A stretch of DNA of 64,000 nucleotides from Paenirhodobacter hankyongi (GTDB lineage Bacteria; Pseudomonadota; Alphaproteobacteria; Rhodobacterales; Rhodobacteraceae). Each line of letters begins with the position of its first letter. Position 1 is the stretch's first letter. The notes below the pieces were generated by a model that was not told the DNA's origin, searched no databases, and was given only the letters and a program-made list of their open reading frames with translations. Where the stretch lies: contig NZ_RCHI01000002.1 of NCBI RefSeq assembly GCF_003664585.1, positions 1-64,000 of the forward strand. Direction: 5' to 3'. Both the position numbers and the translations under genes were made by a program. Positions 1-8,500 of this stretch are shown here, one piece after another.

Positions 1-216
1 CCCTAGTGAGCGATATGCTACGGTCCGCGTCGCTTGCGACCAAACCGCCCGCATATCTCTTCAGATATCCGTCAATGTCAAAGAGCACGGAAACAAAATC
101 AACCAGTTGCGCACCATCTCGTTGCGCCGCTAGCCAACCCGTTCCCAAATTTTCGCTTGCTTTCCAGTGCCTTGCGGCGCCTTCCGGCGACCGGCGCGGT
201 GTGTTCCGCTTCGGTG
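1..216 (-). promoter_or_regulatory. rRNA operon leader with boxA
   Basis: On the minus strand 87-76 reads TGCTCTTTGACA, one base from the classical rrn boxA antiterminator (TGCTCTTTAACA). It is followed by a tract that resembles, from memory, the sequence upstream of 16S rRNA in Rhodobacter (TGAAGAGATATG then GGGCGGTTTGGTC). A 7-bp inverted repeat (18-12 with 57-51) could form part of the RNase III processing stem. Transcription runs off the left edge, so the 16S rRNA gene should start just outside. No 16S sequence is in the window. The leader call rests on boxA, the promoter just upstream and remembered resemblance, not on an alignment. Confidence 0.72.
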
Positions 217-222
217 AGGGGC

Positions 223-251
223 TATTTACGGATCACCTCACGACTCCGCAA
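223..251 (-). promoter_or_regulatory. rrn promoter (-35/-10, 17-nt spacer)
   Basis: Minus-strand -35 TTGCGG (251-246) and -10 TAAATA (228-223) are separated by exactly 17 nt. They are followed by a GC-rich discriminator, as expected for a stringently controlled rRNA promoter. Predicted transcription start is near 216. It feeds the boxA leader. The rest of 252-421, between this promoter and the msrQ stop, holds an imperfect CCCGGA/TCCGGG hairpin (near 333-349) and no gene that I can support. Confidence 0.65.
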
Positions 252-421
252 GAGACTTTTTCACTTTTCCCGACGATTTCTCGCCCAGGAGCCAAAATCC
301 CCTGCTTTCATTGACCCCAGACAGAACGGCGCCCGGAACCGAAATCCGGGCAAACCGCCCGCAGGAAAGATCGTTGCGCGAACAGGCCGTCAAACGAAAG
401 AAATCCAGCAGCCCCGACCGC

Positions 422-1024
422 TCACCCCCGACTCGACCACCGAAAACCCGGGAATCGAACCGCCAGAAGAACACCAAAAGCACCACACCACGCCCAGCCC
501 TCGAGGGAGATCACCTTCATCTGCCACAGGTAATGCGCCACCCCGAGCAGAACCGCCGGATAGACGAGCCGGTGCAGCCGCCGCCAGGCCCCACGCAACC
601 GCCGCACCGACGCGTCGTTCGAGGTCAGCGCCAGCGGGATCAGCAACGCGAAGGCCGAGATGCCGAGGAAGAGGTAGGGCCGCTTCAGCAGATCCGTCGC
701 CGCCTGCCGCCACAACAGCCCCATGTCGAGCCAGACCCAGGCAACCAGATGCAGCGCGATATAGAAGAAGGCCAGCAGCCCCACCGCGCGCCGATAGCGG
801 ATCAGGTTCAGCCGCGTCAGCCGCAGCGCCGGCGTGATCGCCAGCCCGCCCACCAGGAACCACAGCCCGACCTTGCCCAGCCGGTGCTCGATCCCCTTCA
901 CCGGGTCGACACCGATGCCGCCCGACAGCGTCAGCCAGACGATCCAGCCAAGCGGCAGAAGGCCGAGCAGATAGACCGCCCCCGGCGGCAGGCGGCGCAG
1001 CAGCGCGTTCAGCCGGGCAATCAT
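422..1024 (-). CDS. msrQ: MsrQ, heme membrane partner of MsrP
   Basis: A 200-residue integral membrane cytochrome of the ferric-reductase-like YedZ/MsrQ family. It passes electrons across the inner membrane to the periplasmic methionine-sulfoxide reductase MsrP. About six hydrophobic segments are visible. Histidines at about 92 (IALHLVAW), 151 (RRLHRLVY) and 164 (GVAHYLW) match the heme-ligand pattern of the family. Its ATG overlaps the msrP stop by one base (TGATG), so it is translationally coupled and the start is secure. The length is typical. The gene ends about 170 bp from the rrn promoter, and no convincing terminator is seen. Confidence 0.9.
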   Translation of the reverse strand: MIARLNALLRRLPPGAVYLLGLLPLGWIVWLTLSGGIGVDPVKGIEHRLGKVGLWFLVGGLAITPALRLTRLNLIRYRRAVGLLAFFYIALHLVAWVWLDMGLLWRQAATDLLKRPYLFLGISAFALLIPLALTSNDASVRRLRGAWRRLHRLVYPAVLLGVAHYLWQMKVISLEGWAWCGAFGVLLAVRFPGFRWSSRG

Positions 1025-1944
1025 CAATAGTTCGCCCGCAGGTCCATGCCGGAATAAAGCGAGGCCACCTGATCGCCATAGCCGTTGAAGGGCAGGGTCT
1101 GCTGGCGCGCCGCGAACAGCCCCGCGCCGATCCTGCGCTCGGTCGCCTGGCTCCAGCGCGGATGGTCGACCGCCGGGTTCACATTGGCATAGAAGCCGTA
1201 TTCGCGCGGCTGCAGGTCCCTCCAGGTGGTGCGCGGCTCGCGATCGGTCAGGGTGATCTTGACGATGCTCTTGATCGACTTGAAGCCGTATTTCCACGGC
1301 ACCACCAGCCGCAGCGGCGCGCCGTTCTGCTTCGGCAGCTCCTCGCCGTAAAGGCCCGAGGCCAGGATCGTCAGCGGGTGCATCGCCTCGTCGAGGCGCA
1401 GCCCCTCGACATAGGGCCAGTCGATGCCGGGGCCGCGCTGACCAGGCATCTCGGACGGGCGCAGGAGCGTCTCGAAGGCCACGTATTTCGCCCCGGGCTG
1501 CACCCCGGCCCGGTTCAACAGCGCGGCAAGCGGGAAACCGATCCAGGGAATCACCATCGCCCAGGCCTCGACACAGCGGAAGCGATAGATCCGTTCCTCG
1601 GGGGGGGCGGTCTTCAGCACGTCGGCGAGATCATAGTTGCCGGGCTTCTCGACCAGACCGCCGATCTCGACCGACCAGGGGTCGGTGGTCAGCGCGCCGG
1701 CATGGGCCTTGGGGTCGCCCTTGTCCCAGCCGAATTCGTAGAAATTGTTGTAGGAGGTGATCTCCTCGAGCGTGTTCGGCGCCGCATCCGTCGAATAGGG
1801 CGAGGGCGCGGCGGCGATGCGCGCGGCGGCGGGCCCGGCGACGGTGGCGGCGAGCGCCCCCGCGATGATCTCGCGGCGGTTCAGGAACAGGGCCTTCGGC
1901 GTGACCTCGGCCCAGCCCGGCTGCGTGTCGCGGTTTCGGCGCAT
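1024..1944 (-). CDS. msrP: MsrP, periplasmic Mo methionine-sulfoxide reductase
   Basis: Catalytic subunit of the MsrPQ system, which reduces methionine sulfoxide in oxidised periplasmic proteins using a molybdopterin cofactor. 306 residues. A twin-arginine signal (NRREIIAG, Arg23-Arg24) followed by a hydrophobic alanine-rich stretch shows Tat export after folding. The sulfite-oxidase fold signature [11 protein letters not shown] carries the Mo-ligating cysteine (about Cys124). The start at 1944 is chosen over an upstream in-frame ATG at 2019 because GAGGAGGTGACG lies directly before it and the Tat motif then sits near the N-terminus. It is co-transcribed with msrQ (TGATG overlap). Confidence 0.93.
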   Translation of the reverse strand: MRRNRDTQPGWAEVTPKALFLNRREIIAGALAATVAGPAAARIAAAPSPYSTDAAPNTLEEITSYNNFYEFGWDKGDPKAHAGALTTDPWSVEIGGLVEKPGNYDLADVLKTAPPEERIYRFRCVEAWAMVIPWIGFPLAALLNRAGVQPGAKYVAFETLLRPSEMPGQRGPGIDWPYVEGLRLDEAMHPLTILASGLYGEELPKQNGAPLRLVVPWKYGFKSIKSIVKITLTDREPRTTWRDLQPREYGFYANVNPAVDHPRWSQATERRIGAGLFAARQQTLPFNGYGDQVASLYSGMDLRANY

Positions 1945-2031
1945 CGTCACCTCCTCTGTTTCTCCCATGCTACGCGCAAATGGCGCGCGGACGGATGACA
2001 ACCAGCGAGGCTGACGCACATGTGACCGCGA

Positions 2032-2478
2032 TTAGAGATCGCGCGCGCGATGTGCCTGCAGCTGGCTCAGCCGGACATGGCGCAGCGCCTCGACCAGAAG
2101 CGCGGTGAGCAGGCCGATGTTCAGCAGCCCGTTCGCCGCCGCCATGCCGCCGAGGATGCGCCACTCGTGGGTCAGCAGGATGTCGCCGTAGCCGAGCGTG
2201 GTATAGGAGACGAGGGCGAAATAGACCGCGGCCTCCATCGTCACGAAGATGCCGAGCGCCCGGAAGCACAGCGCCCAGAGCCACACCCCCACGGTGACCA
2301 TGGCGAGCGCCCAGAAGGCGGCAATCACCACCACCAGCATCAGCTTGGGCCGGTGCGGCTCCCGCAGCAGCCAGAAATGCGACCGGGCAAAGGCCCATTC
2401 CATGCCCCAGGCGCTGAAGGCGGCAATCACCACCGTCAGAAGCATCATCATCGAGCCGATGAAAAGCTGTATGAACAT
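2032..2478 (-). CDS. small K+ channel-like (ion_trans_2) membrane protein
   Basis: 148 residues with two N-terminal hydrophobic segments, a pore loop and a last transmembrane helix. The pore carries SYTTLGYGD, the potassium-channel selectivity filter (T-x-G-Y-G-D) of the two-TM ion-channel family. There is no RCK/TrkA-N regulatory domain, so it resembles the short channels found alone in many proteobacteria. The start at 2478 follows GGGGGAGGACGGCG. The frame stays open further upstream only because it runs antisense to smpB. Selectivity and physiological role are inferred from the filter alone. Confidence 0.8.
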   Translation of the reverse strand: MFIQLFIGSMMMLLTVVIAAFSAWGMEWAFARSHFWLLREPHRPKLMLVVVIAAFWALAMVTVGVWLWALCFRALGIFVTMEAAVYFALVSYTTLGYGDILLTHEWRILGGMAAANGLLNIGLLTALLVEALRHVRLSQLQAHRARDL

Positions 2479-2583
2479 CGCCGTCCTCCCCCGGTCTCGC
2501 GCTACATCCGCACCCCCGCTTCGGTCAAGCGGCACGCCGCCGCACTGGACAGATGCCCTCCCCTCGCCTATTTCGGTGCGATC

Positions 2584-3057
2584 ATGGCGCAGAAATCCGA
2601 CCCCAACTCCAAGCTGATCGCCGAGAACCGGCAGGCCCGTTACCATTATGCTGTCGAGGACACGCTCGAGGCCGGCATCATGCTGACCGGCTCCGAGGTG
2701 AAGTCGCTGCGCACCGGGCAGTCGAACATCGCCGAAAGCTATGCCTCGGTCGAGGGGGGCGAGCTGTGGCTGATCAACGGCTACATCGCCGCCTACAAGG
2801 AGGCGGGCGTCTTCGGCCACGAGGAACGGCGCCGCCGCAAGCTTCTGGTCTCGAAGCGCGAGCTCGCCCGGCTGTGGCAGGCGATCGGGCGCGAGGGCAT
2901 GACCATCGTGCCGCTGAAGATGTATTTCAACGAGAAGGGCCGGGTGAAGCTGCTGCTCGGCATCGCCAAGGGCAAGAAGGTCGCCGACAAGCGCGAGACC
3001 GAAGCCAAGCGCGACTGGAACCGGCAAAAGCAGCGCCTGCTGAAACAGAACAGCTGA
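2584..3057 (+). CDS. smpB: SsrA-binding protein SmpB
   Basis: 157-residue tmRNA-binding protein required for trans-translation, the rescue of ribosomes stalled on broken mRNAs. The body shows the SmpB pattern: [10 protein letters not shown] near the N-terminus, [27 protein letters not shown], the [10 protein letters not shown] region and [19 protein letters not shown]. It ends in a basic, lysine/arginine-rich tail ([20 protein letters not shown]) that enters the mRNA channel. Length is normal. The ssrA gene itself is not in this window. The nearest neighbour is the divergent channel-like gene about 105 bp upstream. Confidence 0.96.
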   Translation: MAQKSDPNSKLIAENRQARYHYAVEDTLEAGIMLTGSEVKSLRTGQSNIAESYASVEGGELWLINGYIAAYKEAGVFGHEERRRRKLLVSKRELARLWQAIGREGMTIVPLKMYFNEKGRVKLLLGIAKGKKVADKRETEAKRDWNRQKQRLLKQNS

Positions 3058-3157
3058 GCCCGCTTTCCGGGCGCCGGAGGACGCCGATCGCCCCTTGAGC
3101 CTTGCGTCCTTGCCCCCCTTGAGTCTAAGCACAAGACCGAGAAAACGGAGGGGCGCG

Positions 3158-4015
3158 ATGGCCATGGACGATCCGAAGACGCTTGTTTCCACCGAGTGGC
3201 TGGCAGCCCACCTGCAGGACCCCGACCTGCGCATCCTCGACGCGAGCTGGTTCATGCCCGACGACGGCCGCGACGCCCGCAAGGGCTATGACGCCGCCCA
3301 TATCCCCGGCGCGCGGTTCTTCGACATCGACGAGATCTCGGACACCCGCTCGCCGCTGCCGCACATGGCACCGCCGGTCGAGAAGTTCATCTCGCGGATG
3401 CGCGCCATGGGCGTGGGCGACGGCCATCAGGTGGTGGTCTATGACCAGGCCGGCGTGTTCTCGGCGCCGCGGGTGTGGTGGCTGTTCCGCCTGATGGGCA
3501 AGAGCGACATCGCGGTGCTGGATGGCGGGCTGCCGAAATGGATCGCCGAGGGCCGCGAGATCGAGGATCTGCCGCCGCTGATGCGTGACCGCCACATCAC
3601 GGTGCAGCGTCAGGCGAGCCTGGTGAAGGACGTCACCCAGGTCGCCCATGCCGCCAAGCTCGGCGATCAGGAGATCGTCGACGCCCGCGCCCATGACCGC
3701 TTCACCGGCGCCACGCCCGAACCGCGGCCGGGTCTGCGCTCGGGCCATATCCCGGGCTCGAAGAACCTGCCCTGGCAGACGGTGGTCACCGCCGACGGCC
3801 GGCTGAAATCCCCCGACGAGCTGCGCGCGCTCTTCGCCGAGGCGAAGGTCGACACCACGAAGCCGGTGATCTGCACCTGCGGCTCGGGCGTCTCGGCCTC
3901 GATCCTGGCGCTTGCGCTCGAACGCATCGGCCACCGCGACTGGTCCGTCTATGACGGCTCGTGGTCGGAATGGGGCATGTACAACGACCTCAAGGTCGCA
4001 ACCGGAGAAGCATGA
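3158..4015 (+). CDS. sseA: 3-mercaptopyruvate sulfurtransferase
   Basis: 285-residue tandem-rhodanese enzyme that moves sulfur from 3-mercaptopyruvate (or thiosulfate) to an acceptor such as thioredoxin or cyanide. The N-terminal rhodanese domain (about 10-140) is inactive: it has YDQAGVFSAPR in place of the active loop. The C-terminal domain carries CGSGVSAS with catalytic Cys241; the CGSG(V/T)xA loop is diagnostic for MST rather than thiosulfate-specific rhodanese. The start at 3158 follows GGAGGGGCGCG. The stop overlaps the next gene's ATGATG, so cysteine/keto-acid sulfur handling is coupled to an aminotransferase that could supply mercaptopyruvate from cysteine (inference). Confidence 0.92.
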   Translation: MAMDDPKTLVSTEWLAAHLQDPDLRILDASWFMPDDGRDARKGYDAAHIPGARFFDIDEISDTRSPLPHMAPPVEKFISRMRAMGVGDGHQVVVYDQAGVFSAPRVWWLFRLMGKSDIAVLDGGLPKWIAEGREIEDLPPLMRDRHITVQRQASLVKDVTQVAHAAKLGDQEIVDARAHDRFTGATPEPRPGLRSGHIPGSKNLPWQTVVTADGRLKSPDELRALFAEAKVDTTKPVICTCGSGVSASILALALERIGHRDWSVYDGSWSEWGMYNDLKVATGEA

Positions 4016-5196
4016 TGTTCAACGCATTGAAGCCGCAGGCGCAGGACAAGATCCTGGCCCTCATGGGCATGTTCCGCGCCGACCCCCGGCCCACCAAGGT
4101 CGACCTCGGCGTGGGCGTCTACAAGGACGCGGACGGCCGCACCCCGGTGATGCGCGCGATCAAGGCCGCCGAAAAGCAGCTCTGGGACGCCGAGACCACC
4201 AAGACCTATACCGCGCTCGCGGGCGAGCCCGCCTTCCACGCCGCGATGGCGGGGCTGGTGCTGGGCGCCGACTATCCCAAGGACCGGCTCTCGGCGCTGC
4301 AGACCGTGGGCGGCACCGGCGCCGTGCGCATGGCCTTCGAGCTCGCGCGGATGGCCAACCCAGACTGCACCGTCTGGGCCTCGGACCCGACCTGGCCGAA
4401 CCACCTGTCGATCCTCGACTTCATGCACATGCCGCGCAAGAGCTATCGCTATTTCGACGCCGAGACCCGCGCCGTCGACTTCGACGCGATGATGGCCGAC
4501 CTTGCCGCGCTGAAGGCGGGCGACGTGGTGCTTCTGCACGGCTGCTGCCACAACCCGACCGGCGCCAACCTGACGATCGAGCAATGGGCGGCGGTCGCCG
4601 ACCTGCTCGAGCAGACCGGCGCGATCCCGATGGTCGACATCGCCTATCAGGGCTTCGGCGACGGGCTCGAGGCCGATGCCGCCGGCACCCGGCTGATCGC
4701 GTCGCGCCTGCCCGAGGTGATGATCGCCGCCTCCTGCTCGAAGAACTTCGGCATCTACCGCGAGCGCACCGGCTGCCTGATGGTGCTGTCGGACGCCGCG
4801 GCGAAGGAAACGACGCAGGGCACGCTCGCCTATCTGAACCGGCAGACCTATTCCTTCGCGCCCGACCACGGCGCGCGTCTGGTGACGATGGTACTGACCG
4901 ATCCGGCGCTGCGCGCCGAATGGGAAGCCGAGCTGGAAGAGGTGCGCAACGGCATGCTGGGCCTGCGCGAGCAGCTTGCGGCCGAACTGCGCCAGCTGTC
5001 GAACTCGGACCGCTTCGACTTCCTCGCCCGGCACCGCGGCATGTTCTCGCGCCTTGGCGCGACGGCCGAACAGGTCGAGACCATGCGCGCCGAGAACGGC
5101 ATCTACATGGTCAGCGACTCGCGCTTCAACGTCGCCGGGCTGAACGAGAAATCGGTGCCGGTTCTGGCCCGCGCGATCATCGCCGCCGGCGTCTGA
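4015..5196 (+). CDS. aromatic/aspartate aminotransferase (class Ib)
   Basis: 393-residue PLP-dependent aminotransferase of the AspC/TyrB group, starting MFNALKPQ as these proteins usually do. PLP-binding residues are visible: the HGCCHNPTG motif, DIAYQGFGDG with the pyridine-N aspartate, and SCSKNFGIYRERTG with Schiff-base Lys243. The family transaminates aspartate, tyrosine or phenylalanine with 2-oxoglutarate; sequence alone does not separate aspartate from aromatic preference. Two adjacent ATGs (4012 and 4015) overlap the sseA stop. I prefer 4015 because GGAG then lies 7 nt away and the N-terminus matches the family. An intrinsic terminator follows. Confidence 0.88.
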   Translation: MFNALKPQAQDKILALMGMFRADPRPTKVDLGVGVYKDADGRTPVMRAIKAAEKQLWDAETTKTYTALAGEPAFHAAMAGLVLGADYPKDRLSALQTVGGTGAVRMAFELARMANPDCTVWASDPTWPNHLSILDFMHMPRKSYRYFDAETRAVDFDAMMADLAALKAGDVVLLHGCCHNPTGANLTIEQWAAVADLLEQTGAIPMVDIAYQGFGDGLEADAAGTRLIASRLPEVMIAASCSKNFGIYRERTGCLMVLSDAAAKETTQGTLAYLNRQTYSFAPDHGARLVTMVLTDPALRAEWEAELEEVRNGMLGLREQLAAELRQLSNSDRFDFLARHRGMFSRLGATAEQVETMRAENGIYMVSDSRFNVAGLNEKSVPVLARAIIAAGV

Positions 5197-5220
5197 GCCG
5201 CGCATTTCCGCACATCCCCT

Positions 5221-5255
5221 GCGCGGTGGCAGCCCTGCCACCGCGCTTTTCTTTT
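5221..5255 (+). terminator. intrinsic terminator after the aminotransferase gene
   Basis: A perfect 11-bp stem (5221-5231 with 5236-5246), loop GCCC, followed by TTTTCTTTT. It closes the sseA-aminotransferase operon before the MarR-regulated efflux operon. Confidence 0.88.
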
Positions 5256-5266
5256 GCGCATTTCGC

Positions 5267-5291
5267 TTGATTTAGTAAGCAGGCTTATAAT
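5267..5291 (+). promoter_or_regulatory. promoter with overlapping palindrome (candidate MarR operator)
   Basis: An AT-rich island in GC-rich DNA contains a consensus TATAAT (5286-5291) and an upstream TTGATT (5267-5272, 13 nt away, too short for a standard pair). The palindrome TAAGC-AG-GCTTA (5276-5287) runs into the -10 box. This is where a MarR repressor would block transcription of its own operon. Operator function is inferred from position and symmetry. Confidence 0.5.
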
Positions 5292-5322
5292 ATCTCTGCT
5301 CACCTTCCAGAAGGCGAGTCGC

Positions 5323-5781
5323 ATGTCCTGTTCCCCCGTCCCCGATGAAAGCCTCGGCTTCCTGCTGACCGATGCCACCCGCGCAATCCGCCGCCGGTTC
5401 GAGCAGCGCGCCGCCGAGCTTGGCCTCAGCTCCGCGCAATGGCGCGTCCTCGTGCATTTGCTGCGGCGCGGGCCGCTGTCGCAGGCGCGGCTGGCCGAGT
5501 TCCTCGAAATCGAGCCGATCTCGGTCTCGCGCCTCGTCGACCGGATGCAGGAAGCGGGCTGGGTCGAACGCGAACCCGACCCGAACGACCGCCGGGTGAA
5601 ACGCGTTGTCGCGAAGCGCAAGGCCTATGCCGCCTTCGAGAATGCCAAGCAGATCGCCGATGACCTTTACGAACAGGCGCTGGCCGGCTTGCCGCCCGGC
5701 GCACTTGAAACCCTGACCGACGCGCTGCGCCGGATCATCCTCAACCTTTCCGACAGCCCCGAGGCGCAAGATGACCGCTGA
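5323..5781 (+). CDS. MarR-family transcriptional regulator
   Basis: 152-residue winged-helix regulator. The DNA-binding core reads SSAQWRVLVHLLRRGPLSQARLAEFLEIEPISVSRL (split here by domain: helix-turn-helix about 45-80), followed by the wing segment REPDPNDRRVKR typical of MarR proteins, with dimerisation helices at both ends. The start at 5323 is preceded by AAGGCGAG. The gene overlaps the downstream adaptor gene by 11 bp, so regulator and pump are one operon, as in EmrRAB. The likely role is autorepression relieved by a pump substrate (family knowledge plus context). Confidence 0.9.
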   Translation: MSCSPVPDESLGFLLTDATRAIRRRFEQRAAELGLSSAQWRVLVHLLRRGPLSQARLAEFLEIEPISVSRLVDRMQEAGWVEREPDPNDRRVKRVVAKRKAYAAFENAKQIADDLYEQALAGLPPGALETLTDALRRIILNLSDSPEAQDDR

Positions 5782-6835
5782 GAACGTTCAGAAGAAACCG
5801 AAGAAATGGCTGATGGCCGCGCTGCCGCTGGCGCTGGTCATCGGCGGCACCTGGATCTGGCTCGATGCCGGGCGCTACGAGACCACCGAGAACGCCGCGG
5901 TCCGGCAGGCGCGGATCTCGGTTGCCTCGGACCTGTCGGGCCGCGTGACCGAGGTCTTCGTGAGCGACAGCACCCAGGTGAAGGCCGGGCAGGACCTGTT
6001 CCGCGTCGATCCCGAGCCCTACAAGCTCGCCCTCGCGCAAGCCGAGGCCGCGCTGTCGCAGGCCCGGCTTGGCATCGAACAGCTGCGCGCCGCCTATCGC
6101 GTCTCTCTCGCTCAGGCCAAGGTCGCCCAGGACAACCTCGACTATCTCGAATCCGAACTGAAGCGGCAGCAGGCGATCACCGGTCGCGGGGCGGGCACGG
6201 AATCGGCGCTCGACGCGGCGCGGCACAATGCGAAATCCGCCCGCGAGACGCTCGCCGCCGCGCAACAGGGCGTCGAAGCGGCTCTCGCCGCGCTCGGCAG
6301 CGACCCGGAAATCGCCACCGACGATCATCCGGCCGTGCAGGCGGCGATCGTGGCGCGCGACAAGGCCGCCTACAACCTGTCGCTGACCACGGTGAAGGCG
6401 CCCGCCGATGGGGTGATCTACAAGGCCGACAGCTTCAAGCCCGGCCAGTTCGTCACCGCGGGCGCCACGCTCTTCTCGCTGGTCGAGACCGGCGACACCT
6501 GGATCGAGGCGAACTTCAAGGAAACCCAGATCGGCGGCATGCGCCCGGGCCAGACCGCCGACATCGAGTTCGACACCTTCCCGGGGCGCGACTACACCGC
6601 CACGGTCGAATCCGTGGGGGCGGGCACCGGCGCCGAATTCTCGATCCTGCCGGCGCAGAACGCCACCGGCAACTGGGTGAAGGTCACGCAGCGCGTGCCG
6701 GTGCGGCTGCGTCTGGCGGAGGGCTCGGACCTGAGCGGGCTGCGCTCGGGCCTCTCCGCCTCGGTCACCGTCGACACCAAGGCCGAGACCCGTCTCGGCG
6801 CGATCTTCGCGCATGGCGCGACGGTGGAGAAGTAA
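5771..6835 (+). CDS. EmrA/HlyD-type periplasmic adaptor of an efflux pump
   Basis: 354-residue membrane-fusion protein. One N-terminal transmembrane helix (LMAALPLALVIGGTWIWL, about 14-31) anchors it. A lipoyl-like half motif (VASDLSGRVTEVFVSD), an alpha-helical hairpin rich in A, Q, E and L (about 85-185), the second lipoyl half (TVKAPADGVIYKADSFKPGQFV) and a beta-barrel domain follow in the order of EmrA. It bridges the inner-membrane transporter encoded next (3-nt gap) to an outer-membrane TolC-type channel, which is not encoded here. Confidence 0.92.
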   Translation: MTAENVQKKPKKWLMAALPLALVIGGTWIWLDAGRYETTENAAVRQARISVASDLSGRVTEVFVSDSTQVKAGQDLFRVDPEPYKLALAQAEAALSQARLGIEQLRAAYRVSLAQAKVAQDNLDYLESELKRQQAITGRGAGTESALDAARHNAKSARETLAAAQQGVEAALAALGSDPEIATDDHPAVQAAIVARDKAAYNLSLTTVKAPADGVIYKADSFKPGQFVTAGATLFSLVETGDTWIEANFKETQIGGMRPGQTADIEFDTFPGRDYTATVESVGAGTGAEFSILPAQNATGNWVKVTQRVPVRLRLAEGSDLSGLRSGLSASVTVDTKAETRLGAIFAHGATVEK

Positions 6836-6838
6836 GTC

Positions 6839-8407
6839 ATGTCGGCCGCCGCCGTCTCCGCCCCGGGCGAGGTCAAGCACCACGGGCTGATCACCCTCTC
6901 GCTGATGCTCGCGACGATCATGCAGGTGCTCGACACCACCATCGCGAACGTCGCCCTGCCCTCGATGCGCGCCGACCTCGGCGCGTCCTCGGACACGATC
7001 AACTGGGTGCTGACCTCCTACATCGTCGCCGCGGCGATCGTCACGCCGCTGTCGGGCTGGATGTCGGAGCGCTTCGGCCGCAAGGAGATCTTCGTCGCCT
7101 CGGTCGCGGGCTTCATCCTGACCTCGATGCTGTGCGGCATCGCCTGGAGCCTCGAGACGATGGTGCTGTTCCGCATGGCGCAGGGCGTCTTCGGCGCCGC
7201 GATCGTGCCGCTCAGCCAGACCTTCCTGCTCGACATCAACCCGAAGGAAAAGCACGGCTCGGCGATGGCGATGTGGGGCGCGGGGATCATGGTCGGCCCG
7301 ATCATCGGCCCCACCCTCGGCGGCTATCTGACCGACACCTTCAACTGGCGGTGGGTGTTCTACATCAACGTTCCGCTTGGCGCCGTGGCGCTGGCGGGCT
7401 GCATGGCCTACCTGCCCGAGATGGGCCGCCGGCTGCGGCAGTTCGACTTCTTCGGCTTTGCCGCGCTTGGCATCGGGGTGGGCGCATTGCAGCTGATGCT
7501 CGACCGCGGCGGCGAGGTCGACTGGTTCAACGCGGCCGAGATCTGGATCGAGTTCGCCATCGCGATCTCGGGGTTCTGGGTCTTCGTGGTCTGGATCATC
7601 GGCGCCGAGCACCCGTTCCTCGACCCGCGGATGTTCCTTGACCGCAACTTCGCCACCGGGCTCGTGTTCATCTTCATCGTCGGCATCATCCTGCTCGCCT
7701 CGCTGGCGCTGCTGCCGCCGATGCTGTCGGGGATCTTCGGCTATCCGGTCATCACCGTCGGCATGGTGATGGCGCCGCGCGGCGTCGGCACGATGATCAT
7801 GATGATGGCGGCGGGCAAGCTGCTGCGCTTCATCGACGCGCGCCTCCTGGTGGTGACGGGGCTTTTGCTGACCGCGCTCTCGCTCGACATCATGACCGGC
7901 TTCGGCCCGCAGATGGACGCGCGGCTGGTGGTGATCTCGGGCCTCGTGCAGGGCTTCGGGCTCGGCCTTGTCTTCGTGCCGCTCTCGACCGTCTCCTTCG
8001 CCACGATCGAGGCGCGCTTCCGCGGCGACGCGACGGCGCTTTACAGTCTGGTGCGCAACATCGGCTCGTCGATCGGGATCTCGGTGGTGACGCTGCTGCT
8101 GACCCGCAACACGCAGATCAACCACACCGAACTGGTGCAGAAGGTCTCGGCGCTCGACCCCGATTTCACCCAGCTGACGAACGGGCCGCTGGCCGGCGCG
8201 CTGAAGATGCTGACGCTGAAATACGGTGACGGCGCGGTCTGGACGATCGTCAACCAGCTCGTCACCCAGCAGGCGGCGATGGTGGGCTATGTCGACGACT
8301 TCAAGGCGATGATGTGGGTGACCCTTGCCGCGGTGCCGCTGGTGCTGGTGCTGCGCCGCCCGGGGCTGAGCGAGGCGGGCGAGGCGGCGACGATCCACGC
8401 CGACTGA
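6839..8407 (+). CDS. EmrB/QacA-family 14-TM drug:H+ antiporter
   Basis: 522-residue major-facilitator protein of the DHA2 family. Motif D1-like LDTTIANVALP lies in TM1, the loop 2-3 motif is GWMSERFGRKEIF, and NWRWVFYINVPLG, typical of EmrB proteins, follows TM5. About 14 hydrophobic segments are seen. With the preceding adaptor and an unlinked TolC it should expel hydrophobic or acidic toxic compounds across both membranes, under control of the operon's MarR protein. The substrate cannot be read from the sequence. A strong hairpin terminator follows. Confidence 0.92.
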   Translation: MSAAAVSAPGEVKHHGLITLSLMLATIMQVLDTTIANVALPSMRADLGASSDTINWVLTSYIVAAAIVTPLSGWMSERFGRKEIFVASVAGFILTSMLCGIAWSLETMVLFRMAQGVFGAAIVPLSQTFLLDINPKEKHGSAMAMWGAGIMVGPIIGPTLGGYLTDTFNWRWVFYINVPLGAVALAGCMAYLPEMGRRLRQFDFFGFAALGIGVGALQLMLDRGGEVDWFNAAEIWIEFAIAISGFWVFVVWIIGAEHPFLDPRMFLDRNFATGLVFIFIVGIILLASLALLPPMLSGIFGYPVITVGMVMAPRGVGTMIMMMAAGKLLRFIDARLLVVTGLLLTALSLDIMTGFGPQMDARLVVISGLVQGFGLGLVFVPLSTVSFATIEARFRGDATALYSLVRNIGSSIGISVVTLLLTRNTQINHTELVQKVSALDPDFTQLTNGPLAGALKMLTLKYGDGAVWTIVNQLVTQQAAMVGYVDDFKAMMWVTLAAVPLVLVLRRPGLSEAGEAATIHAD

Positions 8408-8429
8408 GCGCCCGCATCCGCGCAAGGGA

Positions 8430-8459
8430 AAAGGCCCGGGGGAACCCCCCCGGGCCTTT
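8430..8459. terminator. bidirectional intrinsic terminator between efflux operon and amtB
   Basis: Inverted repeat AAAGGCCCGGGGG (8430-8442) / CCCCCGGGCCTTT (8447-8459) in the convergent gap. T/A tracts on both sides let it end both transcripts. Confidence 0.85.
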
Positions 8460-8500
8460 CCAGTTTCCGTCGTCCCTCCCGCTCGCGCGGGACATCGCTC

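Noticed and set aside
2479..3282. Upstream extension of the channel-like gene to 416 codons
   Set aside because: The added part is antisense to smpB. The ATG at 2478 has its own ribosome site and gives a complete two-TM channel.
5741..8425. A long open frame (about 890 codons) on the minus strand opposite the EmrAB genes
   Set aside because: It has a charged low-complexity composition (R, D, H, G) and runs antisense to the efflux operon; shadow of codon bias.
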